From contig NZ_FMVJ01000002.1 of the NCBI RefSeq assembly GCF_900102135.1, positions 273,709 to 337,708 on the forward strand: a DNA stretch of 64,000 bases, given 5' to 3'. Every line of letters begins with the position of its first letter. Positions within the stretch are counted from its first letter, which is position 1. The notes under the pieces were generated by a model. The model saw only the letters and a program-made list of their open reading frames with translations, had not been told where the DNA came from and searched no databases. Origin of the DNA: Microvirga guangxiensis (GTDB lineage: Bacteria > Pseudomonadota > Alphaproteobacteria > Rhizobiales > Beijerinckiaceae). Positions 19,137 through 27,533 of the stretch are shown here, in pieces. Both the position numbers and the translations under genes were made by a program.

Positions 19137-20204
19137 ATGACCGATACCAATCTGACCATCAATCGTAGGCACCTGCTCAAGACCGCGGGTGGTGCAGCAC
19201 TGGCCCTCGGAATGCCAGGCCTCGCCGGCCGGGCCCTGGCGGCGACGACCATCACCGTCGCCGACCCCGGCGGCCCGTTCGGCCCTGCCTTCCGGAAGGC
19301 TTTCTACGACCCGTTCGAGAAGGCCACAGGCATCAAGGTCATCAACGTTGCCCGCGAGGCCGAGCCGACGGCTCAGTTCAAGGCGATCGTCGAGACGAAA
19401 TCCTACACCTGGGACGTTTGTACGCTGACGCTCTCGGCGCGTGACATTCTGGTGAAGCAAAACCTCCTCGAGCCTATCGGCTTCACCCGCGATGCGGCTC
19501 CCGGTCTGATGCCCGAAGCCATCACCGATCATTGGATGGGTACAGACGTGTACTCTACGGTCTTCGCTTATCGGAACGACCGCTTCAAGGACAATGGACC
19601 GAAGAGCTGGGCCGATTTCTGGAACGTGGAGAAATTCCCCGGACGCCGCTCACTGCGCAAGAACGCCATCGACTCTCTTGAGCAGGCCCTGATGGCAGAC
19701 GGCGTATCCATCGATCAGCTTTATCCGCTCGACGTGGACCGCGCATTCAAGAGCCTGGACAAGATCAAGCAGCACATCGCTGTGTGGTGGACCGGCGGCG
19801 CGCAATCGACGCAGCTTCTGCAAAGCGGCGAAGTCGACATCATCAGCGGTTGGAACGCACGTCTCCAATCGGCAATCGACGGTGGCGCGCCGGCGACAAT
19901 CGTTTGGGAGCAAGGCCTCTACTCCATCGAGGGCTGGGCTATTCCGAAGGGCTGCCCGCGTGCAGACGCCGCGAAGCAGTTCATCAAGTTCTGCTCCGCA
20001 CCTGATCGTCAGGCAGCCTTCACGGATGTCCTGGCCTACGGTCCGACCAACCTGGATGCCTACAAGAGCATCTCGGCGGAGCGGGCGAAGGTCCTGCCGA
20101 CTTCGCCTGAGAATCTCAAGAAGATGCGGGTCGCCGATGAAAACTGGTGGAGCGAGAACCGCGCTGCGGTGACTGAACGCTTCAACAGCTGGCTTCTGAG
20201 CTGA
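19137..20204 (+). CDS. ABC transporter substrate-binding protein, spermidine/putrescine type
   Basis: A 355-residue periplasmic binding protein. A twin-arginine leader (NRRHLLKTAGGAALALGM) ends at an ALA cleavage site near residue 36. The mature part starts TTITVADPGGPFGPAFRKAF and contains WADFWNVEKFPGRRSLRKN and GWAIPKGCPRADAAKQFIKF, typical of the PotD/extracellular binding protein family that serves polyamine-like and other cationic solutes. An ATG at 19131 exists, but the GGAGG site is placed correctly for 19137. A GC-rich hairpin follows the gene. Confidence 0.88.
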   Translation: MTDTNLTINRRHLLKTAGGAALALGMPGLAGRALAATTITVADPGGPFGPAFRKAFYDPFEKATGIKVINVAREAEPTAQFKAIVETKSYTWDVCTLTLSARDILVKQNLLEPIGFTRDAAPGLMPEAITDHWMGTDVYSTVFAYRNDRFKDNGPKSWADFWNVEKFPGRRSLRKNAIDSLEQALMADGVSIDQLYPLDVDRAFKSLDKIKQHIAVWWTGGAQSTQLLQSGEVDIISGWNARLQSAIDGGAPATIVWEQGLYSIEGWAIPKGCPRADAAKQFIKFCSAPDRQAAFTDVLAYGPTNLDAYKSISAERAKVLPTSPENLKKMRVADENWWSENRAAVTERFNSWLLS

Positions 20205-20209
20205 TGAGA

Positions 20210-20253
20210 GGCGCCGCCGCCTCAATGACTGAACAAGGCGGCGGCGCCTTTCG
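20210..20253 (+). terminator. Strong hairpin between binding protein and ATPase genes
   Basis: GGCGCCGCCGCCT (20210-20222) and AGGCGGCGGCGCC (20236-20248) form a perfect 13-pair stem, followed by TTTCGCC. Placed six bases after the binding-protein stop. It probably partly ends or stabilises the mRNA so that the periplasmic protein is made in excess over the membrane complex. Confidence 0.75.
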
Positions 20254-20367
20254 CCAAGACTGAGTTGAGATTCACGAACCGGGCGCGTGCGAGCTTTCGC
20301 TGATGCGCGACGGTTCGAACGAGGGCCTGCGGCCGGATGCGGCCTTAGGCTCTGCAGGGTCAGAACT

Positions 20368-20376
20368 TATTGCATT
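20368..20376. promoter_or_regulatory. Possible degenerate IclR half-site before the ATPase gene
   Basis: TATTGCATT matches one arm and centre of the 18267 palindrome; the other arm is not conserved (10 of 15 positions agree overall). It lies in the 252-base gap between the hairpin and the ATPase gene, where a secondary promoter could be. Weak. Confidence 0.25.
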
Positions 20377-20456
20377 TTTCGACTGGGCGGACGTCGCGGA
20401 GCTATTCAACACCGCGCCCGCACACGGCTTTGATATGAAGGAAGGGATACGCTCCG

Positions 20457-21533
20457 ATGACCACGGTAGCGAAGAATGGCGGAACCACGCCGAAGCTGAT
20501 CATTGAAGGCCTGTCAAAGCAATATGGCGCCGTCACTGCGCTGGAACCGACTCATCTGACCGTTCCGACCGGAGAGTTCCTCACCCTGCTCGGGCCATCC
20601 GGATCGGGCAAGACGACGCTGCTGCAAATGATCTGCGGTCTCGTCGAGCCGAGCTCGGGGCGCATTCTCATCGATGGACGCGATCAGACTCAGACGCCCG
20701 TCCATCAGCGCGATATCGGCCTCGTATTCCAGCACTATGCTCTCTTCCCCCATCTGACTGTTGCCGAGAACATCGAGTTCCCTCTGCGCATGCGTGCCTT
20801 GTCCGCATCGGAGATCAAGCAGCGGGTCAAGGATGTGCTGAAGATGGTGCAGCTAGACCATCTCGCCGCCCGTTTCCCGCGCGAGCTTTCCGGCGGACAG
20901 CAGCAGCGCGTCGCGCTCGCACGTTCCTTCGTCTATCAGCCGTCCATCATTCTCATGGACGAGCCGCTCGGTGCTCTCGATAAAAAGCTGCGCGAGCACA
21001 TGCAGATCGAGATCAAGCAGCTGCACCGCGAGACGGGCGCAACCATCATCTACGTGACCCATGACCAGGAGGAGGCGCTTGCCCTCTCCGATCGCATTTG
21101 CCTGATGAACCATGCGCGGATCGAGCAGCTCGGCTCTCCCCATGAGATCTATGCGCATCCGGCGACGGCCTTTGCTGCCGACTTCATCGGAATCTCGAAC
21201 ATCTTCCGTGGCCGGGTCGACAATTCCAATGGAGAGACCCGCCTCGCAACGCGCCACGGGCATTTCCGCCTTCCCACAGGTGCGTCCTTTTCAGGCGCAG
21301 AGGCGGCAATCGTGATCCGTCCTGAGCAGATCAGCCTCGGAGGCGGCAATGGGAACACCGTCGTAGGCCGCGTCACCGATGCCGTCTATGCCGGTTCCGA
21401 GACTCGTCTCATCGTGGATCTGGATGAGGGTGAAACGGTGATCGTGCGCCTGCCGCCCGGCCAGCCCACGCCTGGATATGGCGAACGCGCAACCTTGGGC
21501 TGGAACCCGGACGCAGCGGTTCTGGTGCCATGA
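20457..21533 (+). CDS. ABC transporter ATP-binding protein, PotA-like
   Basis: A 358-residue ATPase. Walker A is GPSGSGKTT, the Q-loop lies in VFQHYALFPHLT, the signature is LSGGQQQRVALARS, Walker B is IILMDEPLGALD and the switch histidine is in YVTHDQEEAL. A C-terminal TOBE-type region (about 235-355, IVIRPEQISLGG) is characteristic of the polyamine/iron subgroup. It energises import with the neighbouring binding protein and fused permease. Its stop overlaps the permease start (ATGA). Confidence 0.93.
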   Translation: MTTVAKNGGTTPKLIIEGLSKQYGAVTALEPTHLTVPTGEFLTLLGPSGSGKTTLLQMICGLVEPSSGRILIDGRDQTQTPVHQRDIGLVFQHYALFPHLTVAENIEFPLRMRALSASEIKQRVKDVLKMVQLDHLAARFPRELSGGQQQRVALARSFVYQPSIILMDEPLGALDKKLREHMQIEIKQLHRETGATIIYVTHDQEEALALSDRICLMNHARIEQLGSPHEIYAHPATAFAADFIGISNIFRGRVDNSNGETRLATRHGHFRLPTGASFSGAEAAIVIRPEQISLGGGNGNTVVGRVTDAVYAGSETRLIVDLDEGETVIVRLPPGQPTPGYGERATLGWNPDAAVLVP

Positions 21534-23314
21534 ACGGTAAGGGAACCGCAAGCATGACAGCCATCACAGCTCCCGCCGTCCCGCTCCGACAGCGCCTCTT
21601 TCGCCCTAACGCCCTCTGGCTTGCTGCACCGGGCATTGCCTTTCTGGCAATCTTCTTCCTGTACCCGGTTTTGCGTCTGCTGGCGCTGAGTGTTCAGGAC
21701 CCGGCAACCGGCGCCCTGAGCGTCGCAACCTATGCCCGCATCGCGAACACGGACGTGTATCTCCAGGTGCTCGGCATCACGTTCAAGATCGCTGCCAATA
21801 CGGCACTGTTCTCGATCCTGCTCGGCTATCCGCTCGCTTATTGGCTGGCGGGGCTGAAGGAGGGATTGCGGGAGCGCATGGTGCTTCTCGTGATGGTCCC
21901 GTTCTGGACGAGCTATCTCGTGAAGACCTTCGCCTGGATGGTCGTGCTCGGCCGCACCGGCGTGATCAATAGCATGCTCACTGGAAGCGGCCTTGCTTCC
22001 CAGCCTCTTCCCCTCGCCTATAACGAATTCGGCGTGATGGTCGGCATGGTCCATGCCATGGTGCCGCTCGCCGTGCTGACCATGCTTCCGGTCATGATCG
22101 GTATCGACCGGCGCTTGATCCAGGCCGCGCAGGCGCTGGGCGCGGCTCCCGCTCAATCCTTCTGGCTGATCTACTTCAAGCTCTCCCTGCCCGGCGTAAC
22201 CGCCGGCGGCCTGCTCGTGTTCATCTCGTCTCTCGGCTTCTTCATCGTGCCTGCTCTTCTGGGCGGACGACGCGAGACGATGCTGGCGCAGCTCATCATC
22301 ACGCAGGTGCAGGAGCTTCTCAACTGGGCTTTTGCAGGCGCGCTTGCAGCCATGATGCTGGTGGCGGCACTCGTCACGGTCTGGATCTACGACCGTCTCT
22401 TTGGCCTGTCGTCCCTGTCGGGCGACACCTCGGCACAGGACGGTGGGCCAGGGCGTCTGCGCCTGCTCGGCCTTGCAATCCTGAGGGTTGTCGCCAAGGC
22501 GAGCGCCGTGCTGGCCGATGCCGTCCGTCGGGTGATCGGAACCCGTGGAACGCGCCGGCTGCTGCCGATCTACTGCACGTTGGCCCTTATGTTCCTGGTG
22601 CTGCCCACCCTGCTTGTGATCCCGATCGGCTTCACGAGCTCGCAGTTCCTGGAATTTCCGCCTCCGGGTTACAGCCTGCAGTGGTTCGAGACCTACTTCT
22701 CCTCGCCCGTATGGCTCTCCGCCACGTTGCGCTCGTTCGGCGTAGCCGCAGCGACTGCAATCTGCGCAACCCTCATCGGTGGCCTGGCGGCATTGGCCCT
22801 GGCACGTTCGAACACCCGTTGGGGCGGTCTCGTCTTTGCGACGTTCCTTGCTCCCCTGATCGTCCCGCGCATCATCATCGCGGTCGGCCTGTTCTATCTC
22901 TTCGCACAGATCGGCCTCGTCGCGACGGATATGGGCCTCGTGATCGGTCACACGGTCCTGGCTCTTCCCTTTGCCTTCGTGACCATCACGGCGATCCTGA
23001 AGAACTACGACTGGCGTCTAGATCAGGCGGCGGCAGTGCTTGGAGCCAACCGGTTCAAGACCTTGATGCTCGTCACGGTCCCTCTCGTGAAGGGTGGATT
23101 GGTTGCGGCATTCCTGTTCGCCTTCATCACCTCCTTCGATGAGCTCACGATCGCGATCTTCGTCAGCGGCGGGATCAAGACGACGCTGCCGAAGCAGATG
23201 TGGGACGACATGATCCTGCAGCTCAACCCCACGCTCGCATCTGTGTCCGTCGTAGTCTTCGTGATCGTGACCGTGCTCCTCCTCCTCGCGGAACGCTTCC
23301 GCCGTACGACCTGA
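21530..23314 (+). CDS. ABC transporter permease, two membrane domains fused
   Basis: A 594-residue inner-membrane protein equivalent to PotB and PotC joined end to end. Hydrophobic segments fall into two sets (about 28-290 and 335-590), separated by a polar linker near 290-330. Each half carries an EAA-type cytoplasmic loop: QAAQALGAAPAQSFWLIYFK in the first, QAAAVLGANRFKTLMLVTVP in the second. Fusion fixes a heterodimeric channel for the polyamine-type importer. The start at 21530 overlaps the ATPase stop; an ATG at 21554 is the alternative. Confidence 0.9.
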   Translation: MNGKGTASMTAITAPAVPLRQRLFRPNALWLAAPGIAFLAIFFLYPVLRLLALSVQDPATGALSVATYARIANTDVYLQVLGITFKIAANTALFSILLGYPLAYWLAGLKEGLRERMVLLVMVPFWTSYLVKTFAWMVVLGRTGVINSMLTGSGLASQPLPLAYNEFGVMVGMVHAMVPLAVLTMLPVMIGIDRRLIQAAQALGAAPAQSFWLIYFKLSLPGVTAGGLLVFISSLGFFIVPALLGGRRETMLAQLIITQVQELLNWAFAGALAAMMLVAALVTVWIYDRLFGLSSLSGDTSAQDGGPGRLRLLGLAILRVVAKASAVLADAVRRVIGTRGTRRLLPIYCTLALMFLVLPTLLVIPIGFTSSQFLEFPPPGYSLQWFETYFSSPVWLSATLRSFGVAAATAICATLIGGLAALALARSNTRWGGLVFATFLAPLIVPRIIIAVGLFYLFAQIGLVATDMGLVIGHTVLALPFAFVTITAILKNYDWRLDQAAAVLGANRFKTLMLVTVPLVKGGLVAAFLFAFITSFDELTIAIFVSGGIKTTLPKQMWDDMILQLNPTLASVSVVVFVIVTVLLLLAERFRRTT

Positions 23315-23338
23315 AAAATCACAAGCTGAGAAATATCG

Positions 23339-24874
23339 ATGTCACTCGATGAAACTAGTCTCGCCGATCTGTTGCGTCTGCAGGCCGAGAAGGACCCGGA
23401 CGGGATCTTCGCACGCTTCAACGGTGAGCCCATCACCTTCGCCACGCTGGATGCCCAATCCTCATCCCTAGCGGCTTGGCTGCGATCCCGCGGCCTGCAA
23501 TCCGGCGAGCATGTTGCGGTGATGATGCGCAACAGCGTGCAAACCCTCGCAGTGGTCTTCGGCCTCGCCAAAGCCGGTCTGGCCTGGGTGCCGCTCAACG
23601 CTCAGCAGCGTGGCCCCGGCCTTCAATACATCATCAACCACTCGAAGCCTGCTCTCATAGTCGCCGACGCCGACCTCCTTCCGACGATTGTCGAAAGCGA
23701 GGCCGACCATCCCCGCGAAGGCTTCCTCGTTCATGGAGAGGCCGAGGGCCATCCACATTTGGCCGACGTCCTGAGTTCCGGAGTTTCCTTCACGGAGCCG
23801 GCGCCTACCATGGATGCGCCCTTCGCCATCATGTACACCTCTGGCACGACGGGTCAGCCGAAAGGCGTGATCGTCTCCAACCGGATGATCCGCCTCGCGG
23901 GAGAAGGTGTCAGTCTCGTCGCTGCCTCTCGTGCAGGCGACGTGATGTTCGTGTGGGAGCCGCTTTATCATATCGGAGGAGCCCAGCTTCTGAGCCTCCC
24001 GATGACCCACGGCGTCGTTCTCGCGATGGTGGATCGCTTCAGTGCTAGCCGCTTCTGGGCTCAGGTGCGTGAATACGGCGCGACGCACATTCACTATCTC
24101 GGAGGCATTCTGCAGATCCTCCTCAAGCAGCCTGAATCGCCGATGGATCGCGACCATACGGTGAGGATCGCCTGGGGCGGAGGCTGTCCCGGTGACATCT
24201 GGGAAGCCTTCCAGAACCGTTTCGGCGTTCAGATCCGTGAATGCTACGGCATGACGGAAGCCTCCAGCATCACCACCTTCAACGACAAGGGCATCGTCGG
24301 GTCCGTCGGAAACGCCGTGCCCTGGTTCACGGTGGAATTGCTCGATCCCGAGGGCAATCCTGTGCCTCAAGGCGAGCGCGGAGAGATCGTGGTGCGCACC
24401 TCGCTGCCTGGCGCGATCTTCCCAGGGTATTTCGACAACCCGTCCGCGACCGAGAAGGCCTTACGGAATGATGCCTTGTATACGGGCGATCTCGGTACAT
24501 ACGACGCGGAAGGCAACCTGATCTTCCATGGCCGCATGACCGACAGCGTCCGTTGCCGCGGCGAGAACGTCTCCGCCTGGGAAGTCGAGCGCGTGGCCTC
24601 TGATCACCCGTCGGTTGAGGATTGCGCCATGATCGGCGTCGCGGCGGATATCGGCGAGCAGGACATCAAGCTCTTCATCAAGCCGAAGACGGGCTCCAGC
24701 GTGCTGCCTGCTGAGATATCCACGTGGCTCTCCACCCGCCTCGCAAGCTACCAGAACCCCCGCTACATCGCGGTCGTCGAGGAGTTCGAGCGCACGCCGA
24801 GCCAGCGGATCATGAAGCATAAACTCTCCAAGCGTCTCGACGATTGCTGGGACAGGCTCGCGAAAGGAAGCTGA
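23339..24874 (+). CDS. AMP-dependent acyl-CoA ligase, CaiC-like
   Basis: A 511-residue member of the ANL adenylating family. Core motifs are visible: IMYTSGTTGQPKGVIVSNRM (P-loop, about 160-180), YGMTEAS (about 303), YTGDLGTYDAEGNLIFHGRM (about 381-400) and the hinge. The overall pattern (SASRFWAQVREYGATHIHYL, then GGGCPG) recalls carnitine/crotonobetaine CoA ligase CaiC. The C-terminal catalytic lysine region reads TPSQRIMKHKLSKR, where most relatives have T-x-S/T-G-K. It would activate a carboxylic acid with CoA for the enoyl-CoA hydratase encoded upstream. Substrate unknown. Confidence 0.88.
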   Translation: MSLDETSLADLLRLQAEKDPDGIFARFNGEPITFATLDAQSSSLAAWLRSRGLQSGEHVAVMMRNSVQTLAVVFGLAKAGLAWVPLNAQQRGPGLQYIINHSKPALIVADADLLPTIVESEADHPREGFLVHGEAEGHPHLADVLSSGVSFTEPAPTMDAPFAIMYTSGTTGQPKGVIVSNRMIRLAGEGVSLVAASRAGDVMFVWEPLYHIGGAQLLSLPMTHGVVLAMVDRFSASRFWAQVREYGATHIHYLGGILQILLKQPESPMDRDHTVRIAWGGGCPGDIWEAFQNRFGVQIRECYGMTEASSITTFNDKGIVGSVGNAVPWFTVELLDPEGNPVPQGERGEIVVRTSLPGAIFPGYFDNPSATEKALRNDALYTGDLGTYDAEGNLIFHGRMTDSVRCRGENVSAWEVERVASDHPSVEDCAMIGVAADIGEQDIKLFIKPKTGSSVLPAEISTWLSTRLASYQNPRYIAVVEEFERTPSQRIMKHKLSKRLDDCWDRLAKGS

Positions 24875-24875
24875 G

Positions 24876-25961
24876 ATGACGACAGAACCCACCATTCTCC
24901 TGACCGGAACCGGAGCTTTCGCAGCCCGCATCCTGTTGGACATCGCAGCCACCGCCACTACCCCAACCCGGGTGGTTCTCGCGGGCCGCAACCGCGAGCG
25001 CCTGCAATGGCTGAAAGTCGCGGCAGGTGCGCGAGCCGCAATCTTCGACACGCCTGTAACCGTGATTGCGCGTGAGGCGGATCTGCTTGCGGAAGGCTCT
25101 CCCACCGAATTGCTCGAAGAGACGAAACCCTCTGTAGTCGTGCAGGCGGCATCCGTGCAGACCTCGTCCGTGATCGCCGGATCGGGAGATGCCTGGAGCA
25201 AGCTCGTCCAGGAAGGCGGCCTGAGCGCGACTGCGGTCTTCCAGGCGCTCCTCAGCTCCCGCGTCGCGGCGGCCATGACGCGCCTCGGCAGCACCGCCCC
25301 CCTGATCAATTGCAGTTTCCCGGACGTGGTGAACGGGTTGATCAAGGCGCTCGGCCATCAGGTGATATGCGGCATGGGCAATGTCGCGATCCTGTCCAAT
25401 GTCTTCGCAGCCGATCGCAGCCTGATGGACAGGAAACGCATGAAGGTCCTGGCCCATTACCAGCACCTTGGAGCATGGCGTCGCCCCGTCGAAGCACGCT
25501 CGGGATCGGCTCCGCGGGTGTGGATCGACGATCAAGAAATCGACGACGTATTCGGCACATTCCGCGATGTGAAGCTGACGCCCGAGCCGGTCATCGACAT
25601 TTCCGGAGCAAGCGGTGTCCCGATGATCCTCGCTCTGGCGGCAGGCAACTCATGGACGGGCCACGTTCCGGGCCCTTACGGCCTGCCGGGAGGATATCCG
25701 GTACAGCTGACAGACGGCGCTTTGTCGCTGAACCTGCCGCCGTCCATCTCGCGGGAAGAAGCCGTGGCATGGAATTCACGCTTCGAGGAAGAGAACGGTC
25801 TCGTCGTCGGAGAGGATCGGCGGGCGCGCTATACGGGCGTTCTGCGCGAGCGTCTGGCTCAGCATTCCCCTGCCCTGGCTGAAGGCTTCGATGTGGCGGA
25901 TCTCGAAGAAGTTCACCGCTCGATGCAGGAGCTTCGTACGAAGCTGCAACAGCAAGGCTAA
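24876..25961 (+). CDS. NAD(P)-binding protein, saccharopine dehydrogenase-like N-terminus
   Basis: A 361-residue protein. The N-terminus has a Rossmann motif (LLTGTGAFAARILLDIAATA), then VVLAGRNRERLQWL, as in saccharopine dehydrogenase-like or short-chain homospermidine-type proteins. A conserved-looking NCSFPDVVNGLIKALGHQVI segment lies in the middle, around residues 146-165. The rest is not recognised. It begins one base after the ligase stop, so it is co-translated with it. An oxidoreductase role in the pathway is plausible, but no known enzyme matches fully. Confidence 0.65.
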   Translation: MTTEPTILLTGTGAFAARILLDIAATATTPTRVVLAGRNRERLQWLKVAAGARAAIFDTPVTVIAREADLLAEGSPTELLEETKPSVVVQAASVQTSSVIAGSGDAWSKLVQEGGLSATAVFQALLSSRVAAAMTRLGSTAPLINCSFPDVVNGLIKALGHQVICGMGNVAILSNVFAADRSLMDRKRMKVLAHYQHLGAWRRPVEARSGSAPRVWIDDQEIDDVFGTFRDVKLTPEPVIDISGASGVPMILALAAGNSWTGHVPGPYGLPGGYPVQLTDGALSLNLPPSISREEAVAWNSRFEEENGLVVGEDRRARYTGVLRERLAQHSPALAEGFDVADLEEVHRSMQELRTKLQQQG

Positions 25962-25974
25962 ACCCGACATCCCG

Positions 25975-26005
25975 GCTGCGCGCGGCCAGCGCCGCGCGCA
26001 GCTTT
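25975..26005 (+). terminator. Strong hairpin before the last gene of the rightward operon
   Basis: GCTGCGCGCGGC (25975-25986) and GCCGCGCGCAGC (25991-26002) form a perfect 12-pair stem with a CAGC loop, followed by TTT. It lies 13 bases after the stop at 25961 and would reduce or separate expression of the following oxidoreductase gene. Confidence 0.7.
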
Positions 26006-26044
26006 CAGACATTCGGCGCATCACTTTCTCATGGCACTGGCATC

Positions 26045-27475
26045 ATGAATTCCTCCCTGCCCTCCATCGATCCGTCTGATCGCTCCTGGTGGCTCGATGA
26101 AGCTCTGAGGAACGAGGGCAACGTGCCTGCAGCCCAGCCGCTCGAAGGTGAACTGACGGTCGATGTCGCCATTGTCGGTGGCGGCTTCGCGGGGCTATGG
26201 ACGGCGCTTACCCTCAAGAACCGCCGTCCTGATCTTTCCATCGCTCTGATCGAGGCATCCATCTGCGGCTCAGGTGCGAGCGGCAAGAATGGCGGAAAAT
26301 CTCACGGCTACTGGTCCTCCCTGGGCAACGCCGTCCAGGCGCTCGGGCGCGATGGCGCGCTTGCCATCGCCAAGGCCGGTGACTGGGCGCAAGATGGCAT
26401 TCGAACCTTTGCTTCCGAATGCGGCCGCGACATCTGGTGGCGGGATAGAGGCAATCTCGTCGTTGCCACCACCGCCGAGCAAGAGGAGAAGATCGCAGGC
26501 ATCGTGCAGCGAGCCAGGGAACTGGGCGCGGAAGATCATGTAACCGTGCTGTCAGCTCAAGAAGTTCAGGCGCGTTGTGCATCACCGGTGTTCCGTCGAG
26601 GCGTCTTATATCCAGATGCGGCGACCGTGCATCCGGCACGTCTGGCACGCGCTCTTCGCCAGGCTGTCATTGATCGCGGCGTTTGGCTTTTCGAGAATAC
26701 GCCGATGCAGCGCGTCGATGCGGGGTCTCCCTGCCGGATCAAGACTCCTCGCGGTCAAATCATTGCTCGTGAGGTCGTGCTTGCGACCAATGCAGCACTC
26801 AGCGAGCGGCGGGAAGTCAGGCCGCATGTCAGCATATTTTCCAGCTACGTAGTCATGACCGAGCCTGCGTCGGAACAGTTGGCTGCCATGAACTGGACAG
26901 GCGATGAAGGCCTCGCGGACCTGCGGATGTTCCTGCACTATTTCCGCAAGACAGAGGATGGCCGCGTCCTGATGGGTTCGGGCTCCGGGCCGGTGGGCTA
27001 CGGTAATAGCGCGCAGGCGCGGCATCTGACGCATGACAGGGCAAGCATCGGTCGGGCGGAAACAGGGCTTCGTCGCTTGCTTCCCGCATTGAAAGGCGTT
27101 TCGCTCGCTCGTGCCTGGGGCGGCGCAATCGATGTTTCCGCCGATCGTCTGCCGTTCTTCAAGACTATCCCCGATACGCGTATCCATTACGCCTGCGGTT
27201 TCTCGGGCCACGGCGTGAACGCCACCTATATCGCGGGACAATGCCTCGCATCGCTGGTGCTTAACGAAAAGGATCGCTGGTCGACCCTGCCCTTCTGCAC
27301 GCGTTCCCTGCCCCGCCTGCCGCCCGAACCCTTCCGCTTCACCGGCGCCAGCGCGATCCGCTCAGCCATTCTCGCTTGTGAAGAGGCTGACGAGCGGAAT
27401 CTTCGTGCCCCCGTCCTGGCACAGGTCGTCGCCAAACTCCCGAAGTTGCTAGGGCTCAGGATTGGAGTTCGGTAA
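26045..27475 (+). CDS. FAD-dependent oxidoreductase, PuuB-like
   Basis: A 476-residue DAO-fold flavoprotein similar in layout to gamma-glutamylputrescine oxidase PuuB. It has the N-terminal DVAIVGGGFAGLWTALTLKN motif, followed by GSGASGKNGGKSHGYW. Near the C-terminus are WGGAIDVSADRLPFFKTIPD and CGFSGHGVNATYIAGQCLAS. These enzymes oxidise a primary or secondary amine with oxygen or a quinone. Last gene of the rightward operon, after a strong hairpin. It adds a third DAO-type flavoprotein to the island (with 12142 and 14362). Confidence 0.86.
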   Translation: MNSSLPSIDPSDRSWWLDEALRNEGNVPAAQPLEGELTVDVAIVGGGFAGLWTALTLKNRRPDLSIALIEASICGSGASGKNGGKSHGYWSSLGNAVQALGRDGALAIAKAGDWAQDGIRTFASECGRDIWWRDRGNLVVATTAEQEEKIAGIVQRARELGAEDHVTVLSAQEVQARCASPVFRRGVLYPDAATVHPARLARALRQAVIDRGVWLFENTPMQRVDAGSPCRIKTPRGQIIAREVVLATNAALSERREVRPHVSIFSSYVVMTEPASEQLAAMNWTGDEGLADLRMFLHYFRKTEDGRVLMGSGSGPVGYGNSAQARHLTHDRASIGRAETGLRRLLPALKGVSLARAWGGAIDVSADRLPFFKTIPDTRIHYACGFSGHGVNATYIAGQCLASLVLNEKDRWSTLPFCTRSLPRLPPEPFRFTGASAIRSAILACEEADERNLRAPVLAQVVAKLPKLLGLRIGVR

Positions 27476-27533
27476 GGACCTCAGGCTTTTCTCATGATCC
27501 AGCGTGGGGAACAGGCCCGCGCGATGGATCCGA

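Noticed and set aside
21386..22951. 521-codon minus-strand frame opposite the fused permease
   Set aside because: Composition (Asp/His/Arg/Gln-rich) is typical of the complement of a membrane protein gene. No ribosome site or family.
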